NCBI RefSeq assembly: GCF_016907275.1
Contig: NZ_JAFBBP010000001.1
Span: forward strand, 2,718,001-2,782,000
From: Micromonospora luteifusca
GTDB taxonomy: Bacteria; Actinomycetota; Actinomycetes; Mycobacteriales; Micromonosporaceae
DNA: 64,000 nt
Direction: 5' to 3'
This document shows, piece by piece, positions 15,593 to 24,350 of this stretch. Both the position numbers and the translations under genes were made by a program. Every line of letters begins with the position of its first letter. Within the stretch, counting starts at the first letter, position 1. The notes beneath the pieces are model-generated. The model was not told where the DNA came from. It made no database searches and worked only from the letters and a program-made list of their open reading frames with translations.

Positions 15593-18104
15593 GCTCCGCA
15601 TCCGCGGCAAGCTCGCGCTGCTCGTGGTGATCCCGCTGCTCAGCATGGTCGGCCTGGCCGTGCCCGTCATGCTCGACCGGGTGGCCGCGGCACAGCGGGC
15701 CGGCGACACCGCCGACCGGGTACGACTCGCCAGCCAGGTCGGCAGCCTGGTCCAGGACCTCCAACAGGAACGCATCCTCTCGGTCGGTTTCCTGCTCGGT
15801 CGAGTCGAACGCGGCGAGCTGATCCGCAAGGCCGCCGACGTGGACGACCGGGTGGCCGACCTGCGGGCTGGCGACAGCGACGCGCTGACCGACCGGGTCG
15901 ACCACGCCCTGGACGGAGTGTCCAGCCTCATCGACCTGCGCACAGCCGTACTGGCCCGGGTCGCGAACCCCGGCCAGGTGATGGACGCGTTCACTCCGGT
16001 CAACATGGGGTTGATCGAGTCGCTGCGCCTGGTGTTCGGTGTGGACACCGACACGTTGCCGGGTCGGCAGGTGCTCGCCCTCGACGGGCTGCTCCGCGCC
16101 GACGAGGGCCTGGGCGCCTGCGCCACCCTGAGCCTGCTGGTCAAGGCGATCGGCAGCCCGGACACCACCGCCGGGTACGTGGCGTGCATCGCCGCGCTCC
16201 AGGTGGACAATCTGCGCTTCCGCAGCCTGATCACCCCCGAGCAGCTCAAGGTGGCCGAGCTCAACGACGCGGCCGTGGCGGCACGTACCAGCGCGGATTT
16301 CCTGGTCAACAGCGCTCGGGACCCAGCCGGCGCAGTCCGCGACGTGCCGATGGAAGCGCTCTTCCCGGCCGTCCGCACGATGATCCGACTCGGCCAGTTC
16401 GTGGAGAAGAAGCTGGTCGCCGACGTCCTCACCGAGGTGACCGCCGAGCAGCGGCGCGCGCTGACCGCCGCATACCTGGTCGGTGCCGCGGCAGCGCTGA
16501 TCCTGACGCTGGTGGTGCTGCTCAGCGCGGCGGTCGCGCGGACGGTGGCCCGACCGCTGACCCGCCTCACCCGCTCGGCGGACCGGGTCGCACGGGTCGC
16601 CGAGGCGGAGCTGGTCCGTGTCACCGACGACGAGGGGGAGAGCCCTCAGCCGGTCCGGCTGGAACCGGTGGACATCCGGGCCAACGACGAGATCGGCGAC
16701 CTGGCACGGGCCTTCGACCGGGTGCAGAGCACCGCCGCGCGGCTGGTCGAGCGGCAGGTCGCCGGCCGACGCAACGTGGCGCAGATGTTCGGCCACGTCG
16801 GGCGGCGCACCCAGAACCTGGTGGGCCGGCAGATCGCACTGATCGACCGGCTGGAGCAGCAGGAGGTCGACCCGGGACGACTGGAGCACCTGTACCGACT
16901 CGACCACATCTCCAGCCGGTTGCGGCGCAACGCCGGCAGCCTGGTGGTGCTCTCCGGCTCGGCCGGCGCCGACGCGCACACGGCACCGGTACCGCTGGCC
17001 GACGTGGTCCGGTTGGCGCTCGGCGAGATCGAGGATTACACCCGGGTGGAGGTACGGGTGCCGGCGGGCATCTCGGCCGCACCGGCGGTGGTCGGCGACC
17101 TCATCCTGACGCTGGCCGAGCTGATGGAGAACGCCACCGCTTTCTCCCCGCCGCACACCCGCGTGCTGGTGGCCGCCGAGGCGTCCGGCCTCGGCGCGCG
17201 GATCACCGTCGTGGACCACGGCATCGGCATGGGCGAGCAACGGCTGGCCGAGGAGAACGCCCGGTTCACCCGCCGGGAACGGCTCGACCTCGCACCGACC
17301 GAGGTCCTCGGTCTCTTCGTGGTGGGCCGGTTGGCCCGCCGCCACGGCTGGGAGGTGGGCCTGGCCGGCACCGTCGGCGGTGGGGTGACCGCACACCTGG
17401 AGATCCCACCGGCGTCCCTGGTGCTGCGCCGCCCCGATCGGGCCGGGGCGACCGTCGCCCGGGCCGTGGTGCCGGAACGAGACCGGCGTACGGCGGCGAC
17501 ACCCGACCACGGCGCGCGGTCCCTTCCGGCGGCCATCGCCGCACCGGCCCGCTTCGACTCGGACCTGCTGAGTCGTGCCACCCGCAGCCTGGAGGCCAGC
17601 CCTTCCTGGAACGCGTTCGGCCCCGACCAGCCGGAGCAGACCGACCCCACACCCCCGGCTCCGCAACCGTCGGGCTCGCCAGCCGGGCCGCGGGTCCGGC
17701 AGCGGGTGCCCGGGGCCAGCCTGCACGCTGCCGCCCCACCGATCCGACCGGTGGACGCGACCGGCGCGGACCCCGCCGCCGCCCGTGCGCTGGTCGAGGC
17801 GTTCCAAGCCGGTGTACGCCGGGCCGAGCTGAACACCGTCGACCTCCCGAGCACACCCGGGGGCGTCGGTCCCCTGGTGGCGGCCAACGCCGGCCTGGCC
17901 AATGGCACCCCGGATCGGCCCAGGCTGATCCGACGGGTGCCGGGGGCGAACCTCGCTGCCGTTCCGGCGTGCCAACCCCTCAGTACGCACCTCGGTGACC
18001 CGGCCGAGGTCCGCAATCTCATCACCGAGTTCGAGGCGGGCGTCGCCCGCGCTCTCCGCGAAGTCAGCCCAGACCGCCGGAACGAAGAAGGATCATCACG
18101 GTGA
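15579..18104 (+). CDS. conservon sensor histidine kinase (CvnA-like) with nitrate/nitrite-sensing domain
   Basis: The 841-residue protein has a first helix (about 10-30), an extracellular NIT-like domain (about 40-290), a second helix (about 303-325), and a HAMP linker. A dimerisation region follows (FGHVGRRTQNLVGRQ, LDHISSRLRRNAG, about 400-455) and then a HATPase domain with N-box LMENATAFS (about 515), GIGMGEQRL and GGGVTAHLEIP. The long Pro-rich tail contains two copies of an RVPGA(S/N)L motif, each followed by a DP--AR-L---F-AGV-RA segment. Such kinases feed the roadblock/DUF742/GTPase trio of conservons at the membrane. The start at 15579 overlaps the sensor gene; the stop overlaps the roadblock start (GTGA). 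Confidence 0.9.
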   Translation: MLLGRLRIRGKLALLVVIPLLSMVGLAVPVMLDRVAAAQRAGDTADRVRLASQVGSLVQDLQQERILSVGFLLGRVERGELIRKAADVDDRVADLRAGDSDALTDRVDHALDGVSSLIDLRTAVLARVANPGQVMDAFTPVNMGLIESLRLVFGVDTDTLPGRQVLALDGLLRADEGLGACATLSLLVKAIGSPDTTAGYVACIAALQVDNLRFRSLITPEQLKVAELNDAAVAARTSADFLVNSARDPAGAVRDVPMEALFPAVRTMIRLGQFVEKKLVADVLTEVTAEQRRALTAAYLVGAAAALILTLVVLLSAAVARTVARPLTRLTRSADRVARVAEAELVRVTDDEGESPQPVRLEPVDIRANDEIGDLARAFDRVQSTAARLVERQVAGRRNVAQMFGHVGRRTQNLVGRQIALIDRLEQQEVDPGRLEHLYRLDHISSRLRRNAGSLVVLSGSAGADAHTAPVPLADVVRLALGEIEDYTRVEVRVPAGISAAPAVVGDLILTLAELMENATAFSPPHTRVLVAAEASGLGARITVVDHGIGMGEQRLAEENARFTRRERLDLAPTEVLGLFVVGRLARRHGWEVGLAGTVGGGVTAHLEIPPASLVLRRPDRAGATVARAVVPERDRRTAATPDHGARSLPAAIAAPARFDSDLLSRATRSLEASPSWNAFGPDQPEQTDPTPPAPQPSGSPAGPRVRQRVPGASLHAAAPPIRPVDATGADPAAARALVEAFQAGVRRAELNTVDLPSTPGGVGPLVAANAGLANGTPDRPRLIRRVPGANLAAVPACQPLSTHLGDPAEVRNLITEFEAGVARALREVSPDRRNEEGSSR

Positions 18105-18577
18105 CCAGCCCCTTCCTGCACGACAACGTCGACCACCCGAGCCAGTCCGTCGCCGGCGGTGACCTCAGCCCGGAGGCCCGTACGTTCAACTGGCTGCTGG
18201 ACTCCTTCACCTCCGGCACCGCCGGGGTCCTGGAGGCGATCGCGGTCTCCTCGGACGGCCTGCTGATGGCCATGTCGGCGATCAAGGACCGGTCCAATGC
18301 GGAACGGTTGGCCGCGGTGGTGTCGGGGATGACCAGTCTCGCCGGTGGGGCGGCCAGTTGGTACGCGCTCGGCGGTTTGAACCGGGTGATCGTCGACATG
18401 GCCGACGGCTATCTGCTGATCAGCGCGATCAGCAGCGGATCCGTCCTGGGGGTCGTCGCCGACCGGTCGGCCAACCTGGGCACCGTCGCGTACGAGATGA
18501 CGCTCTTCGCCGGGCGGGCCGGTGGTGCCCTGACCCCCCGGCTGATCGTCGAGTTGAAGAACGCCGCTCAGCAGTGA
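18101..18577 (+). CDS. roadblock/LC7 domain protein (CvnB-like)
   Basis: The 158-residue protein is a roadblock/LC7 fold, the family that regulates small GTPases such as MglA and the conservon GTPases. Key stretches are FNWLLDSFTSGTAGVLEAIAVSSDGLLMA (residues about 27-55) and SGMTSLAGGAASWYALGG in the middle. GTG at 18101 overlaps the kinase stop by four bases with AAGGAT upstream. The stop overlaps the next GTG in the same way. It is expected to act as GTPase-activating or scaffold partner for the product of the gene two positions downstream. Confidence 0.93.
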   Translation: MTSPFLHDNVDHPSQSVAGGDLSPEARTFNWLLDSFTSGTAGVLEAIAVSSDGLLMAMSAIKDRSNAERLAAVVSGMTSLAGGAASWYALGGLNRVIVDMADGYLLISAISSGSVLGVVADRSANLGTVAYEMTLFAGRAGGALTPRLIVELKNAAQQ

Positions 18578-19053
18578 CCCCCGACGTCGCCGGCGAGGAT
18601 CCGGACCCGGAACCCACGGTCCGGATCCGCCCGTACCTGCACGCGGCGCCCCCGACCGAGGACAACGCCGTGGCATCGGCGCTGCCCGAGCCGGGCGGTG
18701 GTCGTCCGGCCGGGCCTCGCCCATTCGTGCTCACGGCCGGACGGGTGGCGGGTGCCGACCCGGCGATCGGGCTGGAGACGCAGGTGACCGCCCGCACGGA
18801 CAGCGGCTGGTGGACCGGCTCGCCCGGTGCCCTGCTGGCACCGGAAGTCCAGGCGATCATCGCGCTCTGTGCCGAGCCGATCTCGGTGGCCGAGATCTCG
18901 GCACGTACCCGGTTGCACTTCGGCGTGACGCGGGTCCTGGTCGGTGACCTGCGGGCGGCCGGACACCTGGACGTGCACGTCACCGACACCGACGACGCCT
19001 TCGACCCCGACCTCATCCTGCGAGTGATTGATGGACTCCGTGCGATCTCCTGA
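18574..19053 (+). CDS. DUF742 winged-helix-like protein (CvnC-like)
   Basis: The 159-residue protein matches DUF742, the third conservon component. The defining block is RPFVLTAGRVAG followed by GLETQVTAR (about residues 48-72), and then a helix-turn-helix-like region PISVAEISARTRLHFGVTRVLVGDLRAAGHL (about 105-137). The C-terminus ends with LRVIDGLRAI, the usual family ending. Its molecular role is unknown; in conservons it forms a membrane-linked complex with the other three proteins. The start is GTG at 18574 overlapping the roadblock stop, and the 3' end overlaps the GTPase gene by 23 bp. Confidence 0.92.
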   Translation: MTPDVAGEDPDPEPTVRIRPYLHAAPPTEDNAVASALPEPGGGRPAGPRPFVLTAGRVAGADPAIGLETQVTARTDSGWWTGSPGALLAPEVQAIIALCAEPISVAEISARTRLHFGVTRVLVGDLRAAGHLDVHVTDTDDAFDPDLILRVIDGLRAIS

Positions 19054-19774
19054 ATGGCCGGTCGCCCCGCTCGGCGGGGTCGCCGGAAACAGCGCAACCG
19101 CCCGGTACGGCATGCCGGCGGCCAGTGGGCCGACAGTCGGGCGCGCCGGCCCGCCGCCGTACCAGCCTCCGTCCGGCACCGGGGCGACGTCGCCGCCGGT
19201 CGGTAAGCCGACGGCACCGCCGATCCCGGTCAAGATCCTGGTGGCCGGTGGGTTCGGGGTGGGGAAGACCACCACCGTGGGGGCGATTTCCGAGATCGCT
19301 CCCCTGACCACCGAGGCCGAGATGACCAGCGCCGGGATCGGCGTGGACGACCCGGGTGCCCGGTCCACCAAGACCACCACGACGGTGGCGATGGACTTCG
19401 GCTGCGTGACCATCGATCGGAGTCTGAAGCTCTACCTGTTCGGCACGCCCGGGCAGGCCCGGTTCGGCTTCATGTGGGACGACCTGGCCCGCGGGGCGCT
19501 CGGCGCGCTGGTGGTGGTGGACAGCGCCCGGTTGGACGACTGTTTCCCGGCGGTCGACTTCTTCGAGCGGGCGGGGTTGCCGTTCGTGGTCGGGGTCAAC
19601 GCCTTCGACGGGCGGCTGGCCCTGGAGCTCGGTGAGATCCGCTGGGCTCTGGCCATCGGTGACCACGTTCCGCTGGTGCAGTTCGACGCCCGGGACCGGC
19701 TCTCGGTGCGGGACGCCCTGCTGGTCGTCCTGGACCGTGCGCTGGAACGTGCTACCCGGGACAGGAGCGCCTGA
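19031..19774 (+). CDS. conservon GTP-binding protein (CvnD-like)
   Basis: The 247-residue protein is a small Ras-like GTPase. A ~65-residue Pro/Gly-rich leader precedes the P-loop GGFGVGKTT (about residue 75), the switch-II GTPGQ (about 138; Gly replaces the usual Asp-x-x-Gly start) and a G4-like VNAFD (about 190) in place of NKxD. Both deviations are typical of conservon GTPases. ATG at 19031 is used; a TTG sits one codon upstream. Together with the preceding three genes it forms a complete conservon, a signalling unit known from Streptomyces to affect development and secondary metabolism. Confidence 0.92.
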   Translation: MDSVRSPEWPVAPLGGVAGNSATARYGMPAASGPTVGRAGPPPYQPPSGTGATSPPVGKPTAPPIPVKILVAGGFGVGKTTTVGAISEIAPLTTEAEMTSAGIGVDDPGARSTKTTTTVAMDFGCVTIDRSLKLYLFGTPGQARFGFMWDDLARGALGALVVVDSARLDDCFPAVDFFERAGLPFVVGVNAFDGRLALELGEIRWALAIGDHVPLVQFDARDRLSVRDALLVVLDRALERATRDRSA

Positions 19775-19812
19775 GCCGGCGGGCTCCGGCCGTGGCGGGA
19801 AGGGGTGGTCCG

Positions 19813-20460
19813 GTGAGGGGCGATCTGGACGAGACGTTGGCCCGGCTGGCCCGGCGTGAGGAGGCGCTGCGTCGGCGCGCCGACGACCGTGACGAAACCG
19901 CGTCACCGCAGGGTCCTCCCGGGCTCGGCGGTAGCGACGCCCGCAACGCCGGGCCGGGCCGGTACGGCGCCCGCCACGCGGGGGCACCCGCATCGGGTGA
20001 CGTGGCCGGGTGGGGGCCGGTCGAGGAGGTGGCCGATGCGGTTCGCCAGGTCGTCGGCGCGCACCCCGGGCTGACGGTGACCGTGCACGTGGAGCACGCG
20101 GGGCGGACGTACCCGTTGCGGGTCTCCTGGAACGGCCCGGACGTCACGGTCGGGCCAGCGCCCTCGGCGGCCCCGGCGCCGGCCCCCGCTCCGGCAGTTC
20201 CGAACCCGGCAGCCCCGAACCCGGCAGCCCCGAACCCGGCAGCCCCGAACCCGGCAGCCCCGGCCCCGGCGGCCCCGGACCCGGCGGCCCCGGCCCCGGC
20301 AGCCGCGGCCGAACCTCCGCCGGCCTGGCCGCTGTCCGGCCGGACGATGCCCGCGTGGGCGCCCGGTCCGGACGGGTTGACCCCGGACCCGGCGGCCCGG
20401 TTGGCCGAGCTGATCCGGCGGGACCCGTCGCTGTTGGACGAGTTGGATCCGCGGCGCTGA
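19813..20460 (+). CDS. hypothetical protein with coiled coil and Pro/Ala repeats
   Basis: No family is recognised. From GTG at 19813 the 215-residue product begins with a charged helix (LDETLARLARREEALRRR) likely to form a coiled coil. It then has a small folded region (about 70-115: VADAVRQVVGAHPGLTVTVHVEHAGRTYPLRVSW). A PNPAA-type repeat (about 128-165) follows, encoded by four near-identical 15-bp units at about 20196-20255. A short C-terminal helix closes the chain. GTG 19813 has AAGGGG upstream; a GTG at 19792 would add seven residues. It sits between the conservon GTPase and the AAA ATPase in the same direction, so it is probably part of the operon. Confidence 0.65.
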   Translation: MRGDLDETLARLARREEALRRRADDRDETASPQGPPGLGGSDARNAGPGRYGARHAGAPASGDVAGWGPVEEVADAVRQVVGAHPGLTVTVHVEHAGRTYPLRVSWNGPDVTVGPAPSAAPAPAPAPAVPNPAAPNPAAPNPAAPNPAAPAPAAPDPAAPAPAAAAEPPPAWPLSGRTMPAWAPGPDGLTPDPAARLAELIRRDPSLLDELDPRR

Positions 20461-20496
20461 CCGGCGGGGCTGGCCTCTGGCGGCTACGGTCGGGCG

Positions 20497-22710
20497 GTGG
20501 CGCAACCCGACCTGACCCTGACGGCGAGCCTGCGGCCGGCCGCGCTGGACGCCCGACGAGGCATCGTGCGGCTGCATCCGGAGGCGCTGACCGCGCTGGG
20601 GCTGCGCCCCGGCGACCCGGTCCGGCTTGCCGGCCGCCGGGTGACGGCGGGGATCGTGGCGGCGGCCGCGCCGGGCGCGAGCAGTGCCCTGCTGTACGCC
20701 GACGACCTGACGCTGGGCAACCTGGGCGTGCGCGACGGCGGTCAGGTGCGGGTGAGCCCGGTGCCGCTGATCCCGGCGGGCCGGGTCACCCTGGCCGGGC
20801 CGGTGGGGGTGGTCGCGGCGGTCAGCCCGGAGATGCTGCGGTTGGCCCTGCTGGGCAAGGTGCTCACCGACGGCGACGACGTGTCGTTGCTGCCGCAGGA
20901 CGTGCTGCCGGACGCCTCGGTGCGCAGCCTGGTCGAGGTGGCTCGACGCAGCCTCGCCAACACGGTCGGTTTCGCCTGGACCAGCACTCTGCTCACCGTG
21001 CTCACGGTGGAGCCGGCCGCTGGCGCGCTGGTCACCATGGACACGGTGGTCGCCTGGGAGCACGGCCCGACCACCCACGGCGGGCCCGCCCCCGTCGATG
21101 CCGGGCCGGCACGGCCGTCTCGGGCGGCCGACGCGGCTCCGGCGGACGACGCGCCCGACGTGGACGAGCTGCCCGGGCTGCGGGCCCAGGCCGAGGAGCT
21201 GACCGAACTGCTCGACCTCGGCTTTCACCACCGGGAGGTGCTGGGCCGGCTGGGCACCACCATTTCGTTGGGGGTGCTGCTCGTCGGCCCGGCCGGCTCG
21301 GGGAAGTCCGCGCTGGTCCGCGCCGTTGCCGCCCGGGTCGGTGCCCGCGTACACCCGCTGTGGGCACCCGAGGTGGTCGCGTTGACCAACCAGGCCGCCG
21401 CCGAACGGCTGCGTGCCGCGGCGACAGCCGCCCGAGCCAGCGGGCCGGCGGTGCTGCTGGTCAGTGACGTCGAAGCGCTCGCGCCGGCGGACGAGCCCGG
21501 CCCGCTGGCCACGGTGTTCCGCCAGGTGCTCGTGGAGAGCATCCGAGCCGGTGTCGCCGTGGTCTGCACCACCGGCCGGCCGGAGTCGGTCGATCCCGCG
21601 CTGCGCGCGCCGGACCTGCTTTCGCTGCGGATCAGCATCCCGCTCCCCGACCAGGCGATGCGCCGCGAACAGCTCACCGTGCTGACCCGCCAGGTGCCAC
21701 TGGCTGACGACGTCCGGCTGGACGAGGTGGCCGCGCGTACCCCCGGGTTCGTCGCGGCGGACCTGGCCGCGCTGGTCCGGGAGGCCGGGGTACGCGCGGC
21801 GCTGCGGCAGAAGTCCGCCGAAACGCCGACGGTCTCGATGGCCGACTTCAGCGCCGCTCTGGAGGTGGTCCGGCCCACCACGATGGCTGCCTCGACCCTG
21901 GATCTGGCCTCGGTGACCCTGGAGGACGTGGGTGGCCTGGACGAGGTCAAGCAGACGTTGACCGAATCGGTGCTGTGGCCGCTGACCTACCCGGACACCT
22001 TCGCCCGGCTCGGGGTGCAGCCGCCGCGCGGTGTGCTGCTCTACGGGCCGCCGGGATGCGGCAAGACGTACCTGGTCACCGCGCTGGCCGGGTCGGGGCG
22101 GGCCAATGTGCTGTCGGTGAAGGGAGCGGAACTGCTCTCCAAGTGGGTCGGCGAGAGCGAACGGGCCGTCCGCGAGTTGTTCCGCAGGGCCCGGGAGGCG
22201 GCCCCCACCCTGATCTTCCTGGACGAGGTGGACGCGCTGGCGCCGGTACGCGGCCAGGCGACCGACGGGGGCACCACGGACCGGGTCGTCGCCGCGCTGC
22301 TCACCGAACTGGACGGGGTGGAGACGCTGCGCAACGTGGTGGTGGTCGGCGCGACGAACCGGCCCGACCTGGTCGACCCGGCGCTGCTGCGGCCGGGCCG
22401 GTTGGAACGGCTGGTCTACGTGCCGCCGCCGGACGGGCCGGCCCGTTCGGAGATCCTGCGGGCCGCGTCCCGGCAGGTGCCCCTGGCACCGGATGTCGAC
22501 CTGGCTGCCCTCGGCGACGAGCTGACCGGCTTCTCCGCGGCGGACTGCGCGGCGCTGGTCCGGGAGGCGGCGCTGGCCGCGATGCGTGAGTCGCTCGCTG
22601 CCGCCACGGTCACCGCCGAGCACGTGTCGACGGCGCGGGCACGGGTGCGCCCGTCACTGGACCCGGCCCAGGTCTCCTGGCTGGCCGCGTACGCGGCGAA
22701 ACGGAATTGA
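20497..22710 (+). CDS. CDC48-like AAA ATPase with two AAA domains
   Basis: The 737-residue protein has a CDC48 N-like domain (about 1-180) and two AAA modules. D1 has Walker A GPAGSGKS (about 264) but its Walker B reads LLVSDVEAL instead of the usual hhhhDE, and the region after TTGRPESVDPAL lacks the arginine finger. D2 is canonical: GPPGCGKT (about 516), LIFLDEVDAL (about 571) and ATNRPDLVDPALLRPGR with arginine finger. It should therefore hydrolyse ATP mainly in D2 and unfold or remodel protein substrates. GTG at 20497 follows the hypothetical gene by 36 bp. Its position suggests a link with the conservon, but this is inference. Confidence 0.9.
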   Translation: MAQPDLTLTASLRPAALDARRGIVRLHPEALTALGLRPGDPVRLAGRRVTAGIVAAAAPGASSALLYADDLTLGNLGVRDGGQVRVSPVPLIPAGRVTLAGPVGVVAAVSPEMLRLALLGKVLTDGDDVSLLPQDVLPDASVRSLVEVARRSLANTVGFAWTSTLLTVLTVEPAAGALVTMDTVVAWEHGPTTHGGPAPVDAGPARPSRAADAAPADDAPDVDELPGLRAQAEELTELLDLGFHHREVLGRLGTTISLGVLLVGPAGSGKSALVRAVAARVGARVHPLWAPEVVALTNQAAAERLRAAATAARASGPAVLLVSDVEALAPADEPGPLATVFRQVLVESIRAGVAVVCTTGRPESVDPALRAPDLLSLRISIPLPDQAMRREQLTVLTRQVPLADDVRLDEVAARTPGFVAADLAALVREAGVRAALRQKSAETPTVSMADFSAALEVVRPTTMAASTLDLASVTLEDVGGLDEVKQTLTESVLWPLTYPDTFARLGVQPPRGVLLYGPPGCGKTYLVTALAGSGRANVLSVKGAELLSKWVGESERAVRELFRRAREAAPTLIFLDEVDALAPVRGQATDGGTTDRVVAALLTELDGVETLRNVVVVGATNRPDLVDPALLRPGRLERLVYVPPPDGPARSEILRAASRQVPLAPDVDLAALGDELTGFSAADCAALVREAALAAMRESLAAATVTAEHVSTARARVRPSLDPAQVSWLAAYAAKRN

Positions 22711-22780
22711 GTCCGTAGCCAACCTTTCGGCGGGCCCAGGGGGTTCATACGACGTCAGATTCCCCTGTGGAGTTATCCAC

Positions 22781-23737
22781 ATGCACGTCAGGTGGTGTTC
22801 CTTGCGCAAGCTGCTATCCCTTTTTATCGTCCCCCTGGTCGCGGCGGCGACCCTCGCCACGGTCGGCTCTCCGGCGACGGCTCATCCGACGAAGCCGTTC
22901 CCGGCCCGGATCGCCCTGCCCGACGGCTTCACCCCGGAAGGGTTGACCATCGGCCATGGCACCACCGTGTACGTTGGGTCCATTTTGGACGGTGCGGTCT
23001 GGCGCGGTGACTTACGGACCGGGCGCGGCTCGGTGCTGATCCCAGGGACGCCCGGCACCGACAAGGCGGGCCTCAAGCTCGACCCGCAGGGCCGGCTCTG
23101 GACCGCCGACTACTCCGGTGGCGGCGCCAGCGTCTACGACGCGGGCACCGGCGCCAAGCTGGCCCACTACCAGTTCAACGACCAGCCGGGCGTCAGCTAC
23201 ATCAACGACCTGGTGATCACCAAGCGGGCGGTCTACTTCACCGACTCCGCACTGCAGGTGCTGTACGTGGTGCCGCTGGGCCCGGGTGGTCGCCTGCCGG
23301 CACCCACCGCCTTCCGGGTGCTGCAGCTCAGCGGTCCGGCCGCCACGCCGGACGTCTACCACAACGGGATCGTGGAGCTGCCGGACGGGGATCTGCTGGT
23401 CGCGCAGATGCTGAACGGCAAGTTGGTACGCGTCGACCCGCGTACCGGCCGCAGCCGCCTCGTCGACCTCGGCGGCTACTCGGTCGAGCGCGCCGACGGG
23501 CTGGTGCTGCGTGGTCGCACCCTTTACGTGATCCGGAACCTGAGCAACGTCATCGCGGTGGTCCGGATGAACGCCGACTACACCGCCGGGGTGGTGCAGC
23601 GTGAGATCACCGGCCCGCAGCTACGTTCGCCGGCCACCGGCGACCTGCTCGGCTCGTCGTTGTACGTGGTGAACGGTCGGTTCGACGTGGAGTCGACGCC
23701 GAGCACCGACTACGACATCATCCGGGTTCCGGCCTGA
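22781..23737 (+). CDS. secreted SMP-30/gluconolactonase-like beta-propeller protein
   Basis: The 318-residue protein starts with a signal peptide (LRKLLSLFIVPLVAAATLATVG), cut probably near ATAHP. The rest is a six-bladed beta-propeller resembling SMP-30/gluconolactonase/LRE proteins: GFTPEGLTI, LDPQGRLWTADY, YINDLVI and HNGIVELPDGDLLVAQ mark successive blades. It may hydrolyse a lactone or bind a ligand outside the cell; no catalytic set can be assigned with certainty. ATG at 22781 has TGGAG upstream. It faces the end of the gas vesicle operon, with a G-U-rich hairpin between. Confidence 0.82.
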   Translation: MHVRWCSLRKLLSLFIVPLVAAATLATVGSPATAHPTKPFPARIALPDGFTPEGLTIGHGTTVYVGSILDGAVWRGDLRTGRGSVLIPGTPGTDKAGLKLDPQGRLWTADYSGGGASVYDAGTGAKLAHYQFNDQPGVSYINDLVITKRAVYFTDSALQVLYVVPLGPGGRLPAPTAFRVLQLSGPAATPDVYHNGIVELPDGDLLVAQMLNGKLVRVDPRTGRSRLVDLGGYSVERADGLVLRGRTLYVIRNLSNVIAVVRMNADYTAGVVQREITGPQLRSPATGDLLGSSLYVVNGRFDVESTPSTDYDIIRVPA

Positions 23738-23748
23738 TCCAGGCGGTC

Positions 23749-23774
23749 GGCGGTGGCCCTCTCGGGCTGCCGCC
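23749..23774. terminator. bidirectional hairpin between the beta-propeller gene and gvpK
   Basis: GGCGGTGGCCC and GGGCTGCCGCC form an 11-bp stem, including two G-U pairs, around a TCTC loop. It lies 12 bp after the stop of one gene and 14 bp before the stop of the convergent gvpK gene, a typical place for a shared terminator. Confidence 0.6.
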
Positions 23775-23787
23775 GGCCGGCCCGGGA

Positions 23788-24141
23788 TCAGTCCGTGGGG
23801 AGGAGCGGGCCGAGCGGGCCAAGGTCCAGGTTCAGATCCTCCGGAGCCAGCCCGAAGTGTTCGCGCAGCCCGACCATCTGCTCCTCCAGGGCCATCAACG
23901 TCACTCCGATTCGCTCGACCTGCTCCTCAGTGAGGTCTCCGAGGTCCACCCGGCGCAGGGCCTGCCGCTCCATCAGCTGCCGCAGCAGCTCGACGACGGT
24001 GAGCACCAGGCTCGCCAGCCCCCGCTCGACCGATTCCCGGTCCACGGAGATTCGGCGGTCCAGCGGGGTCACCCTGGGCTGCTGCCACGACTGGGCACCC
24101 AACGCGGCAGCCAACTCCGTGGCCTCGTTCCGCCCGGTCAT
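23788..24141 (-). CDS. gvpK: gas vesicle protein GvpK
   Basis: The 117-residue protein matches GvpK, an essential minor gas vesicle protein of unclear role in assembly. The core is ISVDRESVERGLASLVLTVVELLRQLMERQALRRVD (about 31-67), followed by LTEEQVERIGVTLMALEEQM and the FGLAPEDLNLDLGPLG C-terminus, all typical. It is the last gene of the operon. The ATG at 24141 overlaps the stop of the upstream GvpA-like gene by four bases. Confidence 0.95.
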   Translation of the reverse strand: MTGRNEATELAAALGAQSWQQPRVTPLDRRISVDRESVERGLASLVLTVVELLRQLMERQALRRVDLGDLTEEQVERIGVTLMALEEQMVGLREHFGLAPEDLNLDLGPLGPLLPTD

Positions 24142-24350
24142 CCGGCGTCCTCCGTCTGAGTCAGCGAGCCGACGGATGCGACGAGCGCGCGCAGCGAGAT
24201 CCGGACCAGGTCCACGTCGGCGATTGCCAGGGTGATGTCACCGCTGATCACCACGCCGGTGGCGAGGACCCGGTCGAGCAGGTCCACCAGGGCGACCGGC
24301 CGGTACGCCAGCGGATCGTCGGCGCTGCTCGGCGCGAGCACGCTGGTCAC
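24138..24350 (-). CDS. gvpS: GvpA-family minor gas vesicle protein (GvpS-like)
   Basis: This 70-residue protein is a compact GvpA-family member: VALVDLLDRVLATGVVISGDITLAIADVDLVRISLRALVAS follows the helix-strand-strand-helix pattern of gas vesicle shell proteins. GTG at 24350 overlaps the stop of the GvpL/F gene (GTGA). Position just before gvpK matches gvpS in the Streptomyces order gvpO-A-F-G-Y-Z-J-L-S-K. A longer frame upstream in the same phase is antisense noise. The division between GvpJ, GvpM and GvpS names is by position, not by sequence proof. Confidence 0.85.
   Translation of the reverse strand: MTSVLAPSSADDPLAYRPVALVDLLDRVLATGVVISGDITLAIADVDLVRISLRALVASVGSLTQTEDAG

Noticed and set aside
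15348..17990. 880-codon minus-strand frame opposite the conservon kinase
   Set aside because: Complementary shadow of a gene with clear kinase motifs; no family features in the antisense product.
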